From Diphasiastrum complanatum (taxonomy: Eukaryota > Streptophyta > Lycopodiopsida > Lycopodiales > Lycopodiaceae): DNA of 64,000 nucleotides. The translations under genes were made by a program, and so were the position numbers. Of the stretch, positions 1-11,460 are shown piece by piece; the stretch's first letter is position 1, and every line of letters begins with the position of its first letter. The stretch is from assembly GCA_029204225.1 (NCBI GenBank), contig CM055096.1:64529370-64593369 (forward strand). The letters are read 5' to 3'. Below the pieces are notes generated by a model. The model had not been told where the DNA came from. It did no database searches and saw nothing but the letters and a program-made list of their open reading frames with translations.

Positions 1-199
1 CAATGTCTTTACTACTCAAATTTGAATCTACTAAAACTCGTGTAATATGAATTCCCACACTTTTCAAAAATGTTTATTCAAATGCTTTTAGACTAATATA
101 ACTTTGAAAAGTCAAACTCTAAGTCTAATATGAAATTGGCCTCAAATGCCAAATAAACAAATGTAGCAAATATGACTAAACTAGTTGAAATCTCTCACA
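1..199 (-). repeat. Partial copia LTR (same family as the solo LTR at 9924-10622)
   Basis: Closely matches 10421-10622, and shorter copies occur at about 10862-11008 and 11045-11220. Read on the minus strand it begins TGTGAGAGATTTC at 199, which corresponds to the LTR start TGTGAAATATTTC of the solo LTR. The other LTR end lies outside the window. It abuts a copia RT fragment directly at about 200, so it probably inserted into that older element. Confidence 0.7.
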
Positions 200-204
200 T
201 CATC

Positions 205-946
205 TACTCCTATATTGAAGTTAGGGCAAAACTTTCAAAGTATGATGACAACAATTCCTATTATGCTACTGAGTATCATTCATTAGTAGGAAGCCTTATC
301 TATTTTACAACTAGTAGACCAAACATTGGTTATGTTGTGGGTCTAGTAAGCCAATGCATGCATGCACCAAAGCAGTCACATTGGAAAGCCACCAAGCGTA
401 TTTTTAGATATGTGAAGGATACGAAAAGGTTTGGCCCACTTTATTACTAAGATGATAATCATGTGAAACTTGAAGGCCAGGTCGATGTAGATTCGGGTGG
501 AAATATGGATGATAGACGATCCCCACTTCAAGGTATGTTATTCACATTGGTAATGGCTGTTTTTCTTGGTCCAACAACAAGCAGAATACATTGGCCCTAT
601 CATAGAAGTTGAGTACAAATCTTTGGAGAGTGTTGTACAGGAAGATGTTTGGTTGGGAGAGCTACTTACAAAGATTGAAATTCAGCATGACTCTAGGAGT
701 ATCATTTTTTGTGATAGCCAGAGTGGCATACAACTTGTAAAAAATCATGTTTATCATGCTGGGACTAAACACATAAAAATTAAGTATCAACATGTGCTTA
801 GTAATGAAATTAATATACTGCACTCAAGTATTGTAAATCAAATATCTAATTTTCTTACAAAACCCTTGAGCAAGGACAAGTTTGAGATGTTTAGATATAA
901 GCTTTATGTTTATGACATTGAGAGCAAACTTAAGCTTTAGGGAGAG
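205..946 (+). pseudogene. Decayed copia RT/RNase H remnant
   Basis: Two open stretches (about 205-449 and 566-940) are joined by a frame-shifted middle part. The first carries the connection region before RNase H, with SLVGSLIYFTTSRPNI and HWKATKRIFRYVK. The middle still reads like the GYSDSDWGGD...RRST segment. The last has FCDSQSGIQLVKN and HAGTKHIKIKYQHV, the usual RNase H C-terminus, and ends in LTKPL followed by a stop. Gag, protease, integrase and most of RT are missing, upstream of the window or lost where the LTR piece at 1-199 lies. Stops and frameshifts exclude activity. Confidence 0.85.
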
Positions 947-1362
947 TGTTGGAATTGAAAGTTCAAGTTTACTATGACGGTAGAAATTCGTCAATACAGT
1001 ATTTTCCATTTTTGACAATGTAGAAATTCGTCAGTACAATATTTTCCATTTTTGACACACGTCCTTGTCGTCATGGGTAGAATATGTTATGTATGTGCCA
1101 CATAGTGACACAGGTGTCGGGACTTGGTCCCGTTGGTGGCAACCTTCTTGCCATGTAGGACTGCCCCAAGACTTTTTATGTATATAGTAGTTACTATGAT
1201 GAGAGAAATACCACACGCTTTCAGTTTGGCTTGAATATTGTCTTGCTAATGAGCTTGATAGCTTTTGTTGTTTGGTAGCATTGTGCACGTCTTCAAGGTC
1301 ATGTCAGTTTGAACTGTAGTGATCACCTTAATGGTGCTTGCTAAGGGGAGGTAATAGCTTGC
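947..1362 (+). repeat. 3' LTR of the decayed copia element (right end approximate)
   Basis: A purine tract (ggggagag, about 939-946) directly follows the RNase H stop and is followed by TGTTGGAATTG, the normal polypurine tract/LTR junction in copia elements. The right end is a guess at a TTGCA near 1362. No second LTR is available to fix it. A TATA-like stretch lies near 1175-1185. Confidence 0.55.
981..1057. repeat. 40-bp tandem duplication inside the LTR
   Basis: Two units with period 40 start at 981 and 1021 with tagaaattcgtca and run through attttccatttttgaca, with only a few substitutions. They lie in the promoter-proximal part of the LTR. Duplicated U3 motifs are common in LTR enhancers, but no function is shown here. 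Confidence 0.8.
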
Positions 1363-2089
1363 ACTAGTTTTTCCTTCAACATAAGAAGATTGTTTGCCAA
1401 ATTTTGATGTGCCACCATAGTTTTTATTATTATATCTTGAGACATAACAATTTCAAGATTGGACATAAGTAACACCAATACCATATTCAAACGTATAATA
1501 AAGCATATTGAATGATATGAATAAGGAAACAAGGTGATTTGAAATATCACAGGCCAAAGTTGATTTTAAATATCACACTAAGCTTTGGTGTGTGAGCTCA
1601 ATATACATTCAAATAGTTAAAAGTGAAAAAACAATGATTTAGATTTAAAAGAATAAACAAAAGTGAAAAATGATTTATAATGCTCAAAGTCACCCAAGAG
1701 TGACAACTTTTAGCAAATCATCATAGCTAAACAAAATTAATAGTCTTTTGTCCACCAAAAAACCTGCGTTATGTGAGAATTTATATACTCTAAAATCTAT
1801 ACTTTGCACTTGCTTATATACAAACATTGGCCTGTGCAAGTCTAGATGCTCTTGAGTCCATACTAATTAGTGTATCTGGCACTGGACTGATTCAATCAGG
1901 AATGTCGGTGCTTATAGCTGGAGATTTCACTATCTACATCCTACTGTGATGTGGACAAGGGTGAACCTTGGTGAATGCTGTATTGCGATTTGACATTCAC
2001 TGGGGAAATAGATTACATACAAGCTTTATACAATACAGCCTCTTAATTATACAAGCTGGTGTTGAGAAATAAAGAGCGATTTCATTGCT

Positions 2090-2290
2090 TTAAGGATCAA
2101 AGACAAGTCGACGAGCATTCGCTGTCCCACCAATATCGCCATCTATATTGCGCTTTTGCTTTAAGGTTGTAGCTAAAATAGAGATGTTACTGCCAATAGT
2201 CGTTGCATGACATAACGCTGCATCAGTCACGTGGTCCGTTGGACTTGGTAGCTTCGGGAAGGAGGAGGAGGGCAGCGGCGCCTCATGATC
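2090..2290 (-). other. Orphan open frame, possibly a terminal coding exon
   Basis: This is a 66-codon minus-strand frame bounded by stops on both sides, with no ATG at its start. Composition is more coding-like than its surroundings: it is GC-richer and contains the ordered string DGDIGGTANARRLVFDP before TAA. A possible acceptor (tataag) lies at its upstream edge. I do not recognise the family. It could be the last exon of a host gene whose other exons are lost or diverged, or chance. Confidence 0.2.
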
Positions 2291-3204
2291 TTATATATTT
2301 TCTGCTTTTCGTTACAGCGCTTTTCTGAGTTACCGATGGAGACTAATCACACCGACGTCAAGCTATAATTATCTGTTGTCTACTTTGTTGTATAATGTCA
2401 ATCTATTCTTGAGCAGTGTTCTGAAGTATTTTACTGAAACTACCTTTTCAGTTGAAATTCCATGCGTAAAGATGGTCCAAACTTCAGACGCCTTTGCAAA
2501 CCAAAGATCTTCTAGAGCTTTCCCAAGCTTAAATCATGATATTCTATTTGTAGATTCATTATTGAACTACCTTTTTATTTGTTTTAATCTCCCTTGCTCT
2601 CACTTATACCTTCAGAGCAGATTCTCTTTCGCTTTTATCCAACCAATGCCAAAGTGTGTATGTCTACGGGAACTGGAGACAAACCATGGTTCCCAGGAAA
2701 ATTAAAGTAATACCTCATATCTTTGCTTTAATATATATATCTGAGAGCCACAGAGAATGATTCCTGCAGTGAGTGGGTCGGCTGATCCTATTCAAAGCAC
2801 AAGCTATAATTACGAGGCTAGAATTTTCGTGGATCAATGTGTTCCACAGGTCATTGACTTGAGCAACCGGATAAGTTCTAGGCGTACCCCTTTGCATCAT
2901 CGGATGGCTCCATCAGGCTGATGCTGGGAGAATTTATACTCATCGTTCTTAATCACCGTGCAGTTATCGAATTCCAGGATCTGCATATGAAATTCGACCC
3001 CACACGGCCATTTAGTCTAGATCGTAGTCCATCTTCCTCTATTGGCGTGAGAGATCCGCACCCTTTCTTTATTTTTCCATCGCTATTGGTCCCTGTCACC
3101 TCTTTTCTGAAAGCTACTAGAAATATACTTACTGATTGGGATCGTGTTGACGACGTAAGCTATAGAATCTTTGAACGCAATCGCTCAACGGAAACGCGCT
3201 TTGG

Positions 3205-3206
<2 letters not shown>

Positions 3207-3246
<40 letters not shown>
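3207..3246. repeat. (TC)20 microsatellite
   Basis: Forty bases of uninterrupted TC. Confidence 0.95.
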
Positions 3247-3249
<3 letters not shown>

Positions 3250-4841
3250 CATATGTTTCCCTTTGTCACCAGTACTTAGCCCTTAAGATCCTTTTTTGTC
3301 AATTGATTCTTCTCTTGCAATCAATCCTTGCACTCAAGGCTGGAACTTTAGAACACATTTTAGTAGGCTTTATCTTTCTCCTTTATCTTTATAATCTGCA
3401 TAATTGTCCAGCTTTTGTCCCATCTTCTCTCTTCACAATTCTCCTGCTTTTATGGCTGGAAGTTGGGACAAAAGCATGTGGATGCATAGCATTATGCCAA
3501 AAAGCACATAAGAAAATAGTGCTCATAAAGCTCACAGGCTTTATGATGTAAAGTCATGCACATAAACTCTAATTGATAAATGTCATCTAGACATCGATTA
3601 TAGGGTTTTGGCAAGCATTGGTTACCACTAAAATGTTATTTTTGCATCATAGTGAATTTTCTTTCCTCTATTTGATACATGTAAGGGAGTTAGCCTTGAC
3701 ACCTTTTAGGTCGGCCTTGACACCTTGGGCTCCTACTCTTGGACATAGTCCTCATAAGTGTAAATCCATCTTAGTAGGCCTTTATCCCTCACCTAAACCT
3801 AAATTTTAATTTGGTTTCTTTGAGCCCAGAATTTTCAAATTTTCATTATGATGACTAGCTCAAAAATAAAGAGATTAAGCTATGTATGGATAGATCTTGA
3901 TGTTAGCTTTCTGAAGGTACTGATTACTTTTCATTTAGATCATTATTAAGGAAGTTATGTTTATTCTAGTGTGATTGGGTCAAGATTGGCAAATTTCAAA
4001 AAAAAATCTTCATATATCGAGTGAAAGAGGAGATTTTCAAAGTTTCTATTTTGAACTTTCCTTGTTGTTGTAATTTTTTCACATTTTTCATTTTAAAGTT
4101 TGTGTTAAAAAAAAAAAACCAAGGCTTGCCTTAGAAGTTGTGCCCCAAAACACTCGCTAGGTATTTTTTATTTTGCTATTTTAAATTTTAAATATATTTT
4201 TTTAAAATTTCTTGATAAAAAAAAATGCTCACCTACGCGCCATGGCCCTTCAATTCTTCTTAAACACTCACCTTCATTTCCTCAGAGCCAACTTGCTCGC
4301 CTATGCCCCTCTGATATGATATGTAGCTTGGAAATAAATTTGATGCTATTTTACATGCATATGATGTTCATTCAAATCGCCACTCAATGATCTTAAATTA
4401 TTGTTGAGCATATATTCACTCATCGTATTAATTATGGGTTTAAGTGGGTGGAGAGAGTTTAAGAGCTTCTTAAGAGTTAATTTCTTTCTACATTGAACTT
4501 TTCTTTCAGCTTTAAAAATAATTTCTTATATCCTTTGTATTTGACTTGGTGGACCTTAGCCCACAAAATCCATATAAACTCCAAAGTTTAATTACCTTTT
4601 ATTTGCAAAATGGAGCCTGACTTTGATTCTAATCTTGAATATGACAACGAATATAAATATGAGGATCAATCTAACCGTGACTATGGAGATTAGTTTCATG
4701 GGCACAGTAATGGTGAATCCAATCCAACATGTGTCATATGGAGACTCTATGAAACAACATGAGAAGCATTCTAATAACATAATGAGTTGTGCAATAATCA
4801 GAAATGAAGAACTACATGGCATTTTGACTATTCCTACTTAT

Positions 4842-5644
4842 TGTCACGGGCGCGTGTGTGGGACTGATTCGTGTTCGTCCACTTCGTCTTCTTTATCGCG
4901 AACAATTTTCTGTCTTTTAATTTTCTTTTGTGCGGAAGCCGTTACAGGATCCCAGACACTCGACTACGCATCACAGGATATATTTTATTCTAGCAATCAT
5001 GACACACAGCACAAGAAGAGATGTACGAAAATAGAGTGACTGTATTATTAGGTTTTAGTTTAGAGTGAATTCGTCAGTGTCTCGCTTGTTGGCGGAATGA
5101 CATTCTAGTCTTTCATTGTGTTTTGCTCGCTGGCAGACTTTCATGCACGGCTATGGTGTCTTTACTTTCTTACTCTATTCGCTACGTCTCTCTCTGTCTC
5201 TTACAGACCTCTGTATTCACATATTATTGTTATGATCCAGAGAGGATCGTTTATACCTCCACTATGTGGAGTTTACAAGATAGCTAAACATCGAATCACA
5301 TGACTAGTTAACACTAATCAACTAGTTAGTTAGTCTCCGTCGTTGCTACTCGTTTCAGTTGGGCGTGAAGTCCGTTAAGCTGCCAGCTGGTAGCGCGAAA
5401 GATTTTTTTTCGTCTGATTCGTAATCTCCCGTTTGCTTTCGTTCTTTTCGTTTCTTTTCGTGGTTTTCGTTTCGCGTCCCTTTTGCGGTTTGCAGTCTTG
5501 GAGGTGTGTTTGCGATTTGCGATTGATTCACGAATCTTTCGTGCTTCGAGTCAAAGACACGTTGACTATCACGAATTGTTCTCGTTCGACCTTCATGTCT
5601 TGTTCGTGCTGCAACAAAGTTGCACGAGTTCACCATTTCTAACA
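4842..5644 (-). repeat. 3' LTR of a minus-strand copia element
   Basis: On the minus strand a polypurine tract (AAGAGGGAG, 5645-5653) is followed by TGTTAGAAATGG at 5644. The far end is set at the TGTCACGGG (plus strand) at 4842, giving TG...CA ends and about 803 bp. That end is inferred, not matched to a partner LTR. A TATAAACG box lies on the minus strand near 5246-5253. The LTR is visibly richer in CG than neighbouring DNA. Confidence 0.6.
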
Positions 5645-7489
5645 CTCCCTCTTGAACCTTGAAGCTTTGTTCGTTCAATCCAATTGTCTCTCTTTGCTTG
5701 GTAAAGAGTGGCTTGTCGAGCGGTTTCGTGAGGAGATCTGCAATCATATTTTTTTATTTTATGAACTGGACCTGGAGCTCTCCTTTCGAGATCAAATCTC
5801 AAATATGATGGTACTTTAGAGGAATGTGCTTTGTCTTTAAATGGAAGACAGGATCCTGGGACACATAGATGGCACTTTGAGAGTCCATCCTCATCTTGCT
5901 TGGCCCCTCTTGTGGTATCCCGATTGCCTCCAATATCATTTGCAGCCACACTACCTCATTCGCCACTTTTGAGACTGCGACATACTCAGCTTCGCAAGAG
6001 GATTGAGCTACCAAGGTTTGCTTTTTGCATATCCAGCTTATTGCAGCTCCGCACGCTATCATACATCCTTCAGTAATGGACTTGTTGTCATCTTTGTAGC
6101 TCGCCCAGCTCGCATCACTGTAGTGATGCAGCTCGAATCCTTTTTCTTCGTTTCTAGCTCTATAGGTTATCCAACATTCTGGGTACCCTTCAGATACTGT
6201 AGGATTCGTTTGGCCATTTTCCAATGTGCTAGACTAGGATTGGAACAGAATTGGCTCAATGTGTGGACAGAGAAGGCCAAATCAGGTCTGGTACAAATTG
6301 TTAAGTATATCAGACTACCGATTAAGTTCTGGTAGGGTATACCTGCCATCTTTTGTTCTTAATCTTCTGTTTTTGGGCAATCTTGTTTCGTGAGCTTGGC
6401 TCCAGCTATCATTGGTGTGTCTTTCTCTTCACAATCCATCATGTGGTACTGCTTCAGCACTTTTCTGGCGTATTCTGACTGACTCAAGTGCAATTCGCCA
6501 TTTATTCGATCTCTTCTGATCTCCAGCTCTAGACATTTTGTTGCTTCTCCAAGATCTATGATTTCGTAATTTTCATAAATCTGACTCTTCTTGTCTTTGA
6601 TCAACATCAAGGAATTTCCTATCATCAAAAAATCATCCACGAAAATGGTCAGTATTACAAAATCCTTTCCTACTCTTTTGATGTAGACATTACAGTCTGG
6701 TTGAGTAGGATTGAAGTCTAGAGACTTCAGAAGACCATCAAGCTTTTTGTACCAGGCTCTGATGCCTGTTTTAGAGCGTAGATGTATCTCTGCAATCGAC
6801 GGACATATTGTCTGTTGTCGGGGTCTTCATAGCCTTCAGGTTGCTTCATGAAAATTTCCTCCTCTAGATCTCCATGGAGAAAAGTTGTTTTCATGTCAAT
6901 CTGGTGAATTTCAGATTGTACTGTGTGGCGTATGCAAGGAGCAGCCTTATGCTTGTCATCTTGACCATGGGAGAATATGTGTCAAAATAGTCGACACCAT
7001 ATCTCTCCGTGTAGCCCTTCACGACAAGCCTTGCTTTGTAGCGGCCAATGGTGCCATCTGATTTCAGCTTCTTCTTGTACACCCATTTGCAGTTGACTAC
7101 TTTTATGTTTTCTGGAAGTGGCTCTAATGTCCATGTCTCGTTTCGCCTCATCGACTCGATCTCTTCTGACATTGCCTGTTTCCAGAATTCTCCCTCTGGA
7201 CTCTGGATAGCTTCTTGGTATGTTGTTGGCTCTTTTGTGAAGCTGCAGTACTCGAACTGCATATCTTCGATCCATTGAAGATTGTCAGAATAGTGGTCTG
7301 GAGGTTTTCTTTGTCTTGTTGACCTTCGAGGTTCGTTTCGTCACTGCTCGAACATTTCTTGTTTGTGGGGTCGATCCTATGTTTCATGCTGCTCTGGAGT
7401 CTAGGGTCCTGCATTCTAATTTGATGATTGTCCTTGATCTCCCTCTTGAATAGGCAGCAGTGTGAAGATCTCATGGCCTCTTTCATCTT
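5645..7489 (-). pseudogene. Frameshifted copia integrase-end, RT and RNase H remnant
   Basis: Read from high to low coordinates: an integrase-to-RT linker (about 7486-7290), then RT with NCKWVYKKKLKSDGT and RYKARLVVKGY (7262-6891). Next come FLHGDLEEEIFMKQPEG (about 6890-6830), the catalytic VDDFLMIGN near 6640, and NLIGSLIYLTICTRPDLAFSV (about 6330). RNase H follows with YSDASWASYKDDNKS, SSCEAEY and a KTKHIPLKYHHI end (6224-5799), then ADLLTKPLDKPLF and the PPT (5747-5645). At least five frame changes or stops break it. The 5' half (gag, protease, most integrase and 5' LTR) is missing because another LTR starts at 7490. Confidence 0.88.
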
Positions 7490-7767
7490 TGTAAGTAGCC
7501 TAACCTAACTCGAGCTACATCACTTTCTACTTTGGCCTAATCATGCTCTAACATTTGTACTTGCCTATTTTGCCTCTAATGCCAAAAATGGCCCTATCAC
7601 CTACTCACACATGGATAGATGTCTCTAAAACTTCAAGTACTCCTAACTCAACATGACTAAGTTACTTTTGACTATTTTCCACACATGAACATGCCCCACA
7701 CGTGTGAGATTTACTCTCATACAAGAAAATACAAAGTATCCAAGCTGGATTTTGCCAAATTTTTGCA
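7490..7767 (-). repeat. 3' LTR of a second minus-strand copia element (278 bp)
   Basis: It matches 22948-23227 over its whole length, which defines both ends: plus-strand TGTAAGTAGCC on the left and TTTTTGCA on the right, so TG...CA on the minus strand. A polypurine tract (TTGAGGAG) stands immediately outside the right end, marking it as a 3' LTR of a minus-strand element. It carries the palindrome CACACGTGTG at 7697-7706. Confidence 0.8.
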
Positions 7768-7776
7768 CTCCTCAAA
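7768..7776 (-). promoter_or_regulatory. Polypurine tract of the minus-strand element
   Basis: Minus-strand TTGAGGAG abuts the LTR start TGCAAAAATT, as GAGGAGGAG abuts TGTGAAAAATT in the complete element at 21392. This is the plus-strand priming site of LTR retrotransposons. Confidence 0.65.
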
Positions 7777-8929
7777 AACTAGCTTGGTAAGGTACTAGAT
7801 CAACCAAGCAGCTTGTGAAACTTATTGAGTGGATCCTTTGGTATGAGTAAAGACTAGCCAAGGGATCCTCCATAGCAGCAACTTCACCATATCCATGATA
7901 AGATTTCTATGATAGAAATCACTTGCCAATTCCATTGAAGAGCATTCCACCAATTTGCCACCATATCCTTGTGTTTCCTCCATGCTTGATGATGATCTTT
8001 GACTTGAAATCTCCACTTGATGAAGATGGCTGCACCATAAAGAGTGAAATCTGAGGCTTCCATGCCTCATAAAGATCATAAGATGAGCAAATGTGATGAT
8101 TATCAAGATTTTCAACTCTAGCTTGACTAGTCTACATACTCAGAACTTTTTCCATGATGAATCTACTCTTGAAATCAAACACTATCTTGATCTTCTTGAG
8201 GCTAAATACTTGCTCAAGGATGTAAGAGTTTTTCATGGATGATTCACTTAATCTAAAGAGAAGTTTACAAAATGCCTCACAAAATGTAAAACCATGAATT
8301 TTCAAACTATGAGTGACAAATTCTTGCTCTTACAAGATCCAAGAGCATCCATTTGATGACACCATATCTTTCTTTCAAAATGTTTTGGAAACATATCTAA
8401 GCCATCAATGACAAGAAATATGTCCATACAATAGGCATCATTTGCCTTACTCCAACTTTGAGATATAGAAATCTCAACAAAGCAAGATGGTACATCAAAT
8501 AATGGAAGAGAAGCATAAATGAAAATGTTGGAGTAGATACCACCTGAAACTTGCCCCTCTTTGCCATGAAAAGTGAGCCACATAGACTCAGCCTTGCCTC
8601 TTGAAGATCCCCTTGAAACCATGTGTTGAGAAGACTCCTCCTCAAGCCTTGGCAAATCTCCATCATGCACTTGGATTTTTGGCAAATTTGAGCCTCTTGA
8701 TTGAGATTAGATCCTCCTTATTCCATGTATGCAAATGAATATTGGCAAAGCATATGGATCTTAAGATTCTCAAAGCATCAACTACTGCAATCTTCATATC
8801 GAGCACCTTTGATAAGAGATACCTCCAATTGAAGTTTTCAAGTAAGTAGTCACATGAAATAGCACCATCTTTGCTTTTATATGATGAAATGAAGTCATCC
8901 AAATTAACAAGATAAGGGAATTGATGAGA
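7777..8929 (-). other. Unassigned interior of the minus-strand retroelement
   Basis: This lies between the pre-integrase remnant and the PPT, where a complete copia would carry integrase, RT and RNase H. None of their motifs (DDE integrase, YVDD, SDAS, KHI) is seen in any frame. Long minus-strand open frames occur instead: 8663-9052 (its last about 90 codons), 8302-8685 and 7822-8115. They have ordinary amino-acid composition and no family I recognise. Options are a deletion derivative with noncoding filler, captured host sequence, or heavily diverged pol. Confidence 0.5.
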
Positions 8930-9918
8930 AGTATACCTCCTTGGAAATAACTCTCCATGTGCTTTTGCCAAAGCACTACCTTCATGAGTCTTACCATCTT
9001 GGAACATAGGTTGAGGTAGATTACTTGCCTTCTCCTCCTTGAGATGATCCAATCATCTCTTGGCCACACTTCCACAAGGATTAGCATCAATCTTGAAAAG
9101 ATTACCACATCTAGTCCCACTTGCAACCACATCACCATCCCTTTTAACCAAGCAAGCATATTTTTCAAAATCAACTTGAAAACCATCATCTAGCATCTTG
9201 CCAACACTAATGAGATTCATAGTGAGGTTACACACATAAAGTACATCGTTGAGAATCATAGTGGAATCAACACAAATTGGTACACTACCAATTCCATATA
9301 TCTTGCATTCACCATCATTAGGAAAGGATCCTTCTTGAAATGTTGATGTAGCTCTTTTTCCCTTCCTCTTGACTTGTCCTTTGTGAAGTATGCCTTCACC
9401 TCTCCATCATTATTCAAGGAAAGTTGATTGATCCTCATAAGCTTGTTCTCTTGCCTACACTCCTTGGAAATAAGAACTCCTTGTAGTGCCTCCAAGCTTG
9501 GAAGCTCCTCCTTGATTGCATAAGTTTGCACAAGATTTTCAAACTCTTCCTTCAATCCATTTAGGATCGCTTGCACTAGCTCTTTTGGATTGAGGTATCT
9601 CCTATGCAAGCAAGCTCTCTATGAAGATCTTTGACTCTCAAAACATAATTTGAGGCACTCTCATCACTCCTTTGGAAGCTTTGAAAATTTTTATTCCTTA
9701 GTGTGAGCAACCTTGATGTGTTCCTTGCCTCATAGATGGATTTTAATGTGTCCCAAGCCTCCTTGGATGTGGTACATGAACCAATCTCCCTCAACACTTC
9801 ATTGGAAACATTCATTTTTATGATAGGTAGGGCCATCCTAGCCCTCTTTTTGTGCTTTTGGACCTATTGGAGCTCTTGAAGCTCCTCCTCAAGTCATAGC
9901 ACAATGTCCATCACATAT
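8930..9918 (-). pseudogene. Copia gag, protease-end and pre-integrase remnant
   Basis: Gag (9836-9576) has MALPIIKMNVSNEVLREI and KEAWDTLKSIYEARNTSRLL, closely matching the gag of the complete element at 17580-17720. It continues in another frame (9609-9256) with LVQAILNGLKEEFENLVQTYAI. A protease-end segment (9259-9053) reads MILNDVLYVCNLTMNLISVGKMLDDGF, matching VLYVPKLTKNLLSVGQLMDNG. The pre-integrase piece follows (8990-8930, ALAKAHGELFPRR). The zinc knuckle and the protease DSG are lost in a gap near 9300. Several frameshifts mark it as dead. Confidence 0.85.
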
Positions 9919-9923
9919 TAGAG

Positions 9924-10234
9924 TGTGAAGAATTTCAAATCATTAAGATCCAAAATATTCCTTTGATCTTTAATTAGAAAGACAAGCAACTCACCAATCT
10001 TGCCAATGTAGAAAAATCAACATCTACACTTTGAATGAGAAGCAAGCTCTAATAGATCTTGATCAAACATCAATCAAAACATAAGCTAATGTTATTGTCC
10101 GTACAAAAATAGTAAGGTATTGCATTTCACACGTGTGGATCTGAAAATGGCATTTAATGAACATTACTACACAAAGAATTACAAGATATCACAAGTATAG
10201 TGGATAGTAGAACCCAAGAGAACCATGTATAAGC

Positions 10235-10319
<85 letters not shown>

Positions 10320-10622
10320 TCTTCTCTTCCCACGTGTTACATCCTTTTATAGGAGGTCCAAACCTAAATTCAAACTTTGGTTTTCCTCCATAATGAAAAG
10401 CTTACTATTTTTGTAACTAGATTCAATGTATCTACTACTCAAATTGAATCTCTCCAAAACTCGTGTCCTATAGTTTCCCACACTTTCCAAAAGTGTTTAT
10501 TCAAATGCTTTTAAATAATATAACTTTGAAAAGTAAAACTCTAAGTCTAATATGAAAATTGGCCTCAATTGCCAAATATACAAATATGACCAAAGTAGTA
10601 AAACTAGCTGAAATATTTCACA
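9924..10622 (-). mobile_element. Solo LTR (699 bp) with perfect 5-bp target duplication
   Basis: On the minus strand it begins TGTGAAATATTTC at 10622 and ends TTCTTCACA at 9924. It is flanked by plus-strand tagag at 9919-9923 and 10623-10627. Gag coding of the host element runs up to one side and resumes on the other, so this is an insertion into gag followed by LTR-LTR recombination. Its length is close to the 691-bp LTRs of the complete element, but the internal sequence differs. It carries a 40-unit GA tract and one CACACGTGTG palindrome (10128-10137). Confidence 0.85.
10237..10316. repeat. (GA)40 microsatellite inside the solo LTR
   Basis: Eighty bases of uninterrupted GA on the plus strand. 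The location is mid-LTR. Confidence 0.97.
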
Positions 10623-10627
10623 TAGAG

Positions 10628-11460
10628 CAACAAAATGGACTCCATCATCACCTTCCAAATAGCATAATTGGAGGTGTTCAATCTCTCACCATGCTCCAGC
10701 AAAATGGAACCTAAGGAAGTCATTTTCCTTTGAGAAATTCGCTTGTAATGGATCAAAAGGTGTTGCTTCTCTCTCAATAATGGATCCTTAAAAGGTGTAA
10801 TGCCAACTCCAATATGAGATCTTGCAACTTGGTGTGATACCTATCTCACAAGCTCTACCAATCTCTCCAAAACTCGTGTTCTATAGTTTCCGACACTTTC
10901 CAAAAGTGTTTATTCAAATGCTTTTAGACTAATATAACTTTGAAAAGTCAAACTCTAAGTCTAATATGAGAATTGGCCTCAATTGCCAAATATACAAATA
11001 TGACCAAAGCAACTTGGTGTGATACCTATTTGACTAGCTCTACCAATCTCTCCAAAACTCGTGTTCTATAGTTTCCCACACTTTCCAAAGTGTTTATTCG
11101 AATGATTTTAGAATAATATAACTTTGAAAAGTCAAACTCTAAGTCTAATATGAAAATTGGCCTCAATTGTCAAATATACAAATATGACCAAAGTAGTAAA
11201 ACTAGTTGAAATTTTTCATATAGAGCACCAAAATGGACTCCATCCTCACCTTCCAAATAGCATAATTGGAGGTGTTTAATCTCTCACCATGCTCCAACAA
11301 AATGGAACCTAAGGAAGTCATTCTCCTTTGAGAAATTCGCTTGTAATGGATCAAAATGTGCTGCTTCTCTCTCAATAATGGATACTTAGAAGGTGTAATG
11401 CCAACTCCAATATGAGATCTTGCAACTTGGTGTGATACCTGTCTCACTAGCTTTGCCAAT
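10628..11460 (-). repeat. Tandemly multiplied leader/gag-start/LTR-start modules
   Basis: Minus-strand order. Module 1 is a leader plus gag start (11460-11227) ending at the LTR-start piece 11226-11045. Module 2 is a short leader piece (11044-11009) plus LTR start (11008-10862). Module 3 is a leader plus gag start (10861-10628) followed by the full solo LTR. The gag starts encode MTSLGSILLEHGERLNTSNYAIW, the counterpart of the N-terminus of the complete element at 17400. Repetition of the host-gag/LTR junction shows that the duplication came after the LTR insertion. Confidence 0.75.

Larger units (their letters stand above)
1363..4841. other. Intergenic stretch without a recognised gene
   Basis: AT-rich DNA with short open frames in several phases and no recognised domain. 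It contains a (TC)n tract at 3207-3246, an orphan minus-strand open frame at 2090-2290, and an acidic plus-strand frame starting near 4610 that stops after 27 codons. None has a clear start, a splice context or a family match that I can see. Confidence 0.6.

Noticed and set aside
2757-2921. 54-codon plus-strand frame starting MIPAVSGSADP
   Set aside because: No recognised family, no splice context and too short to separate from chance.
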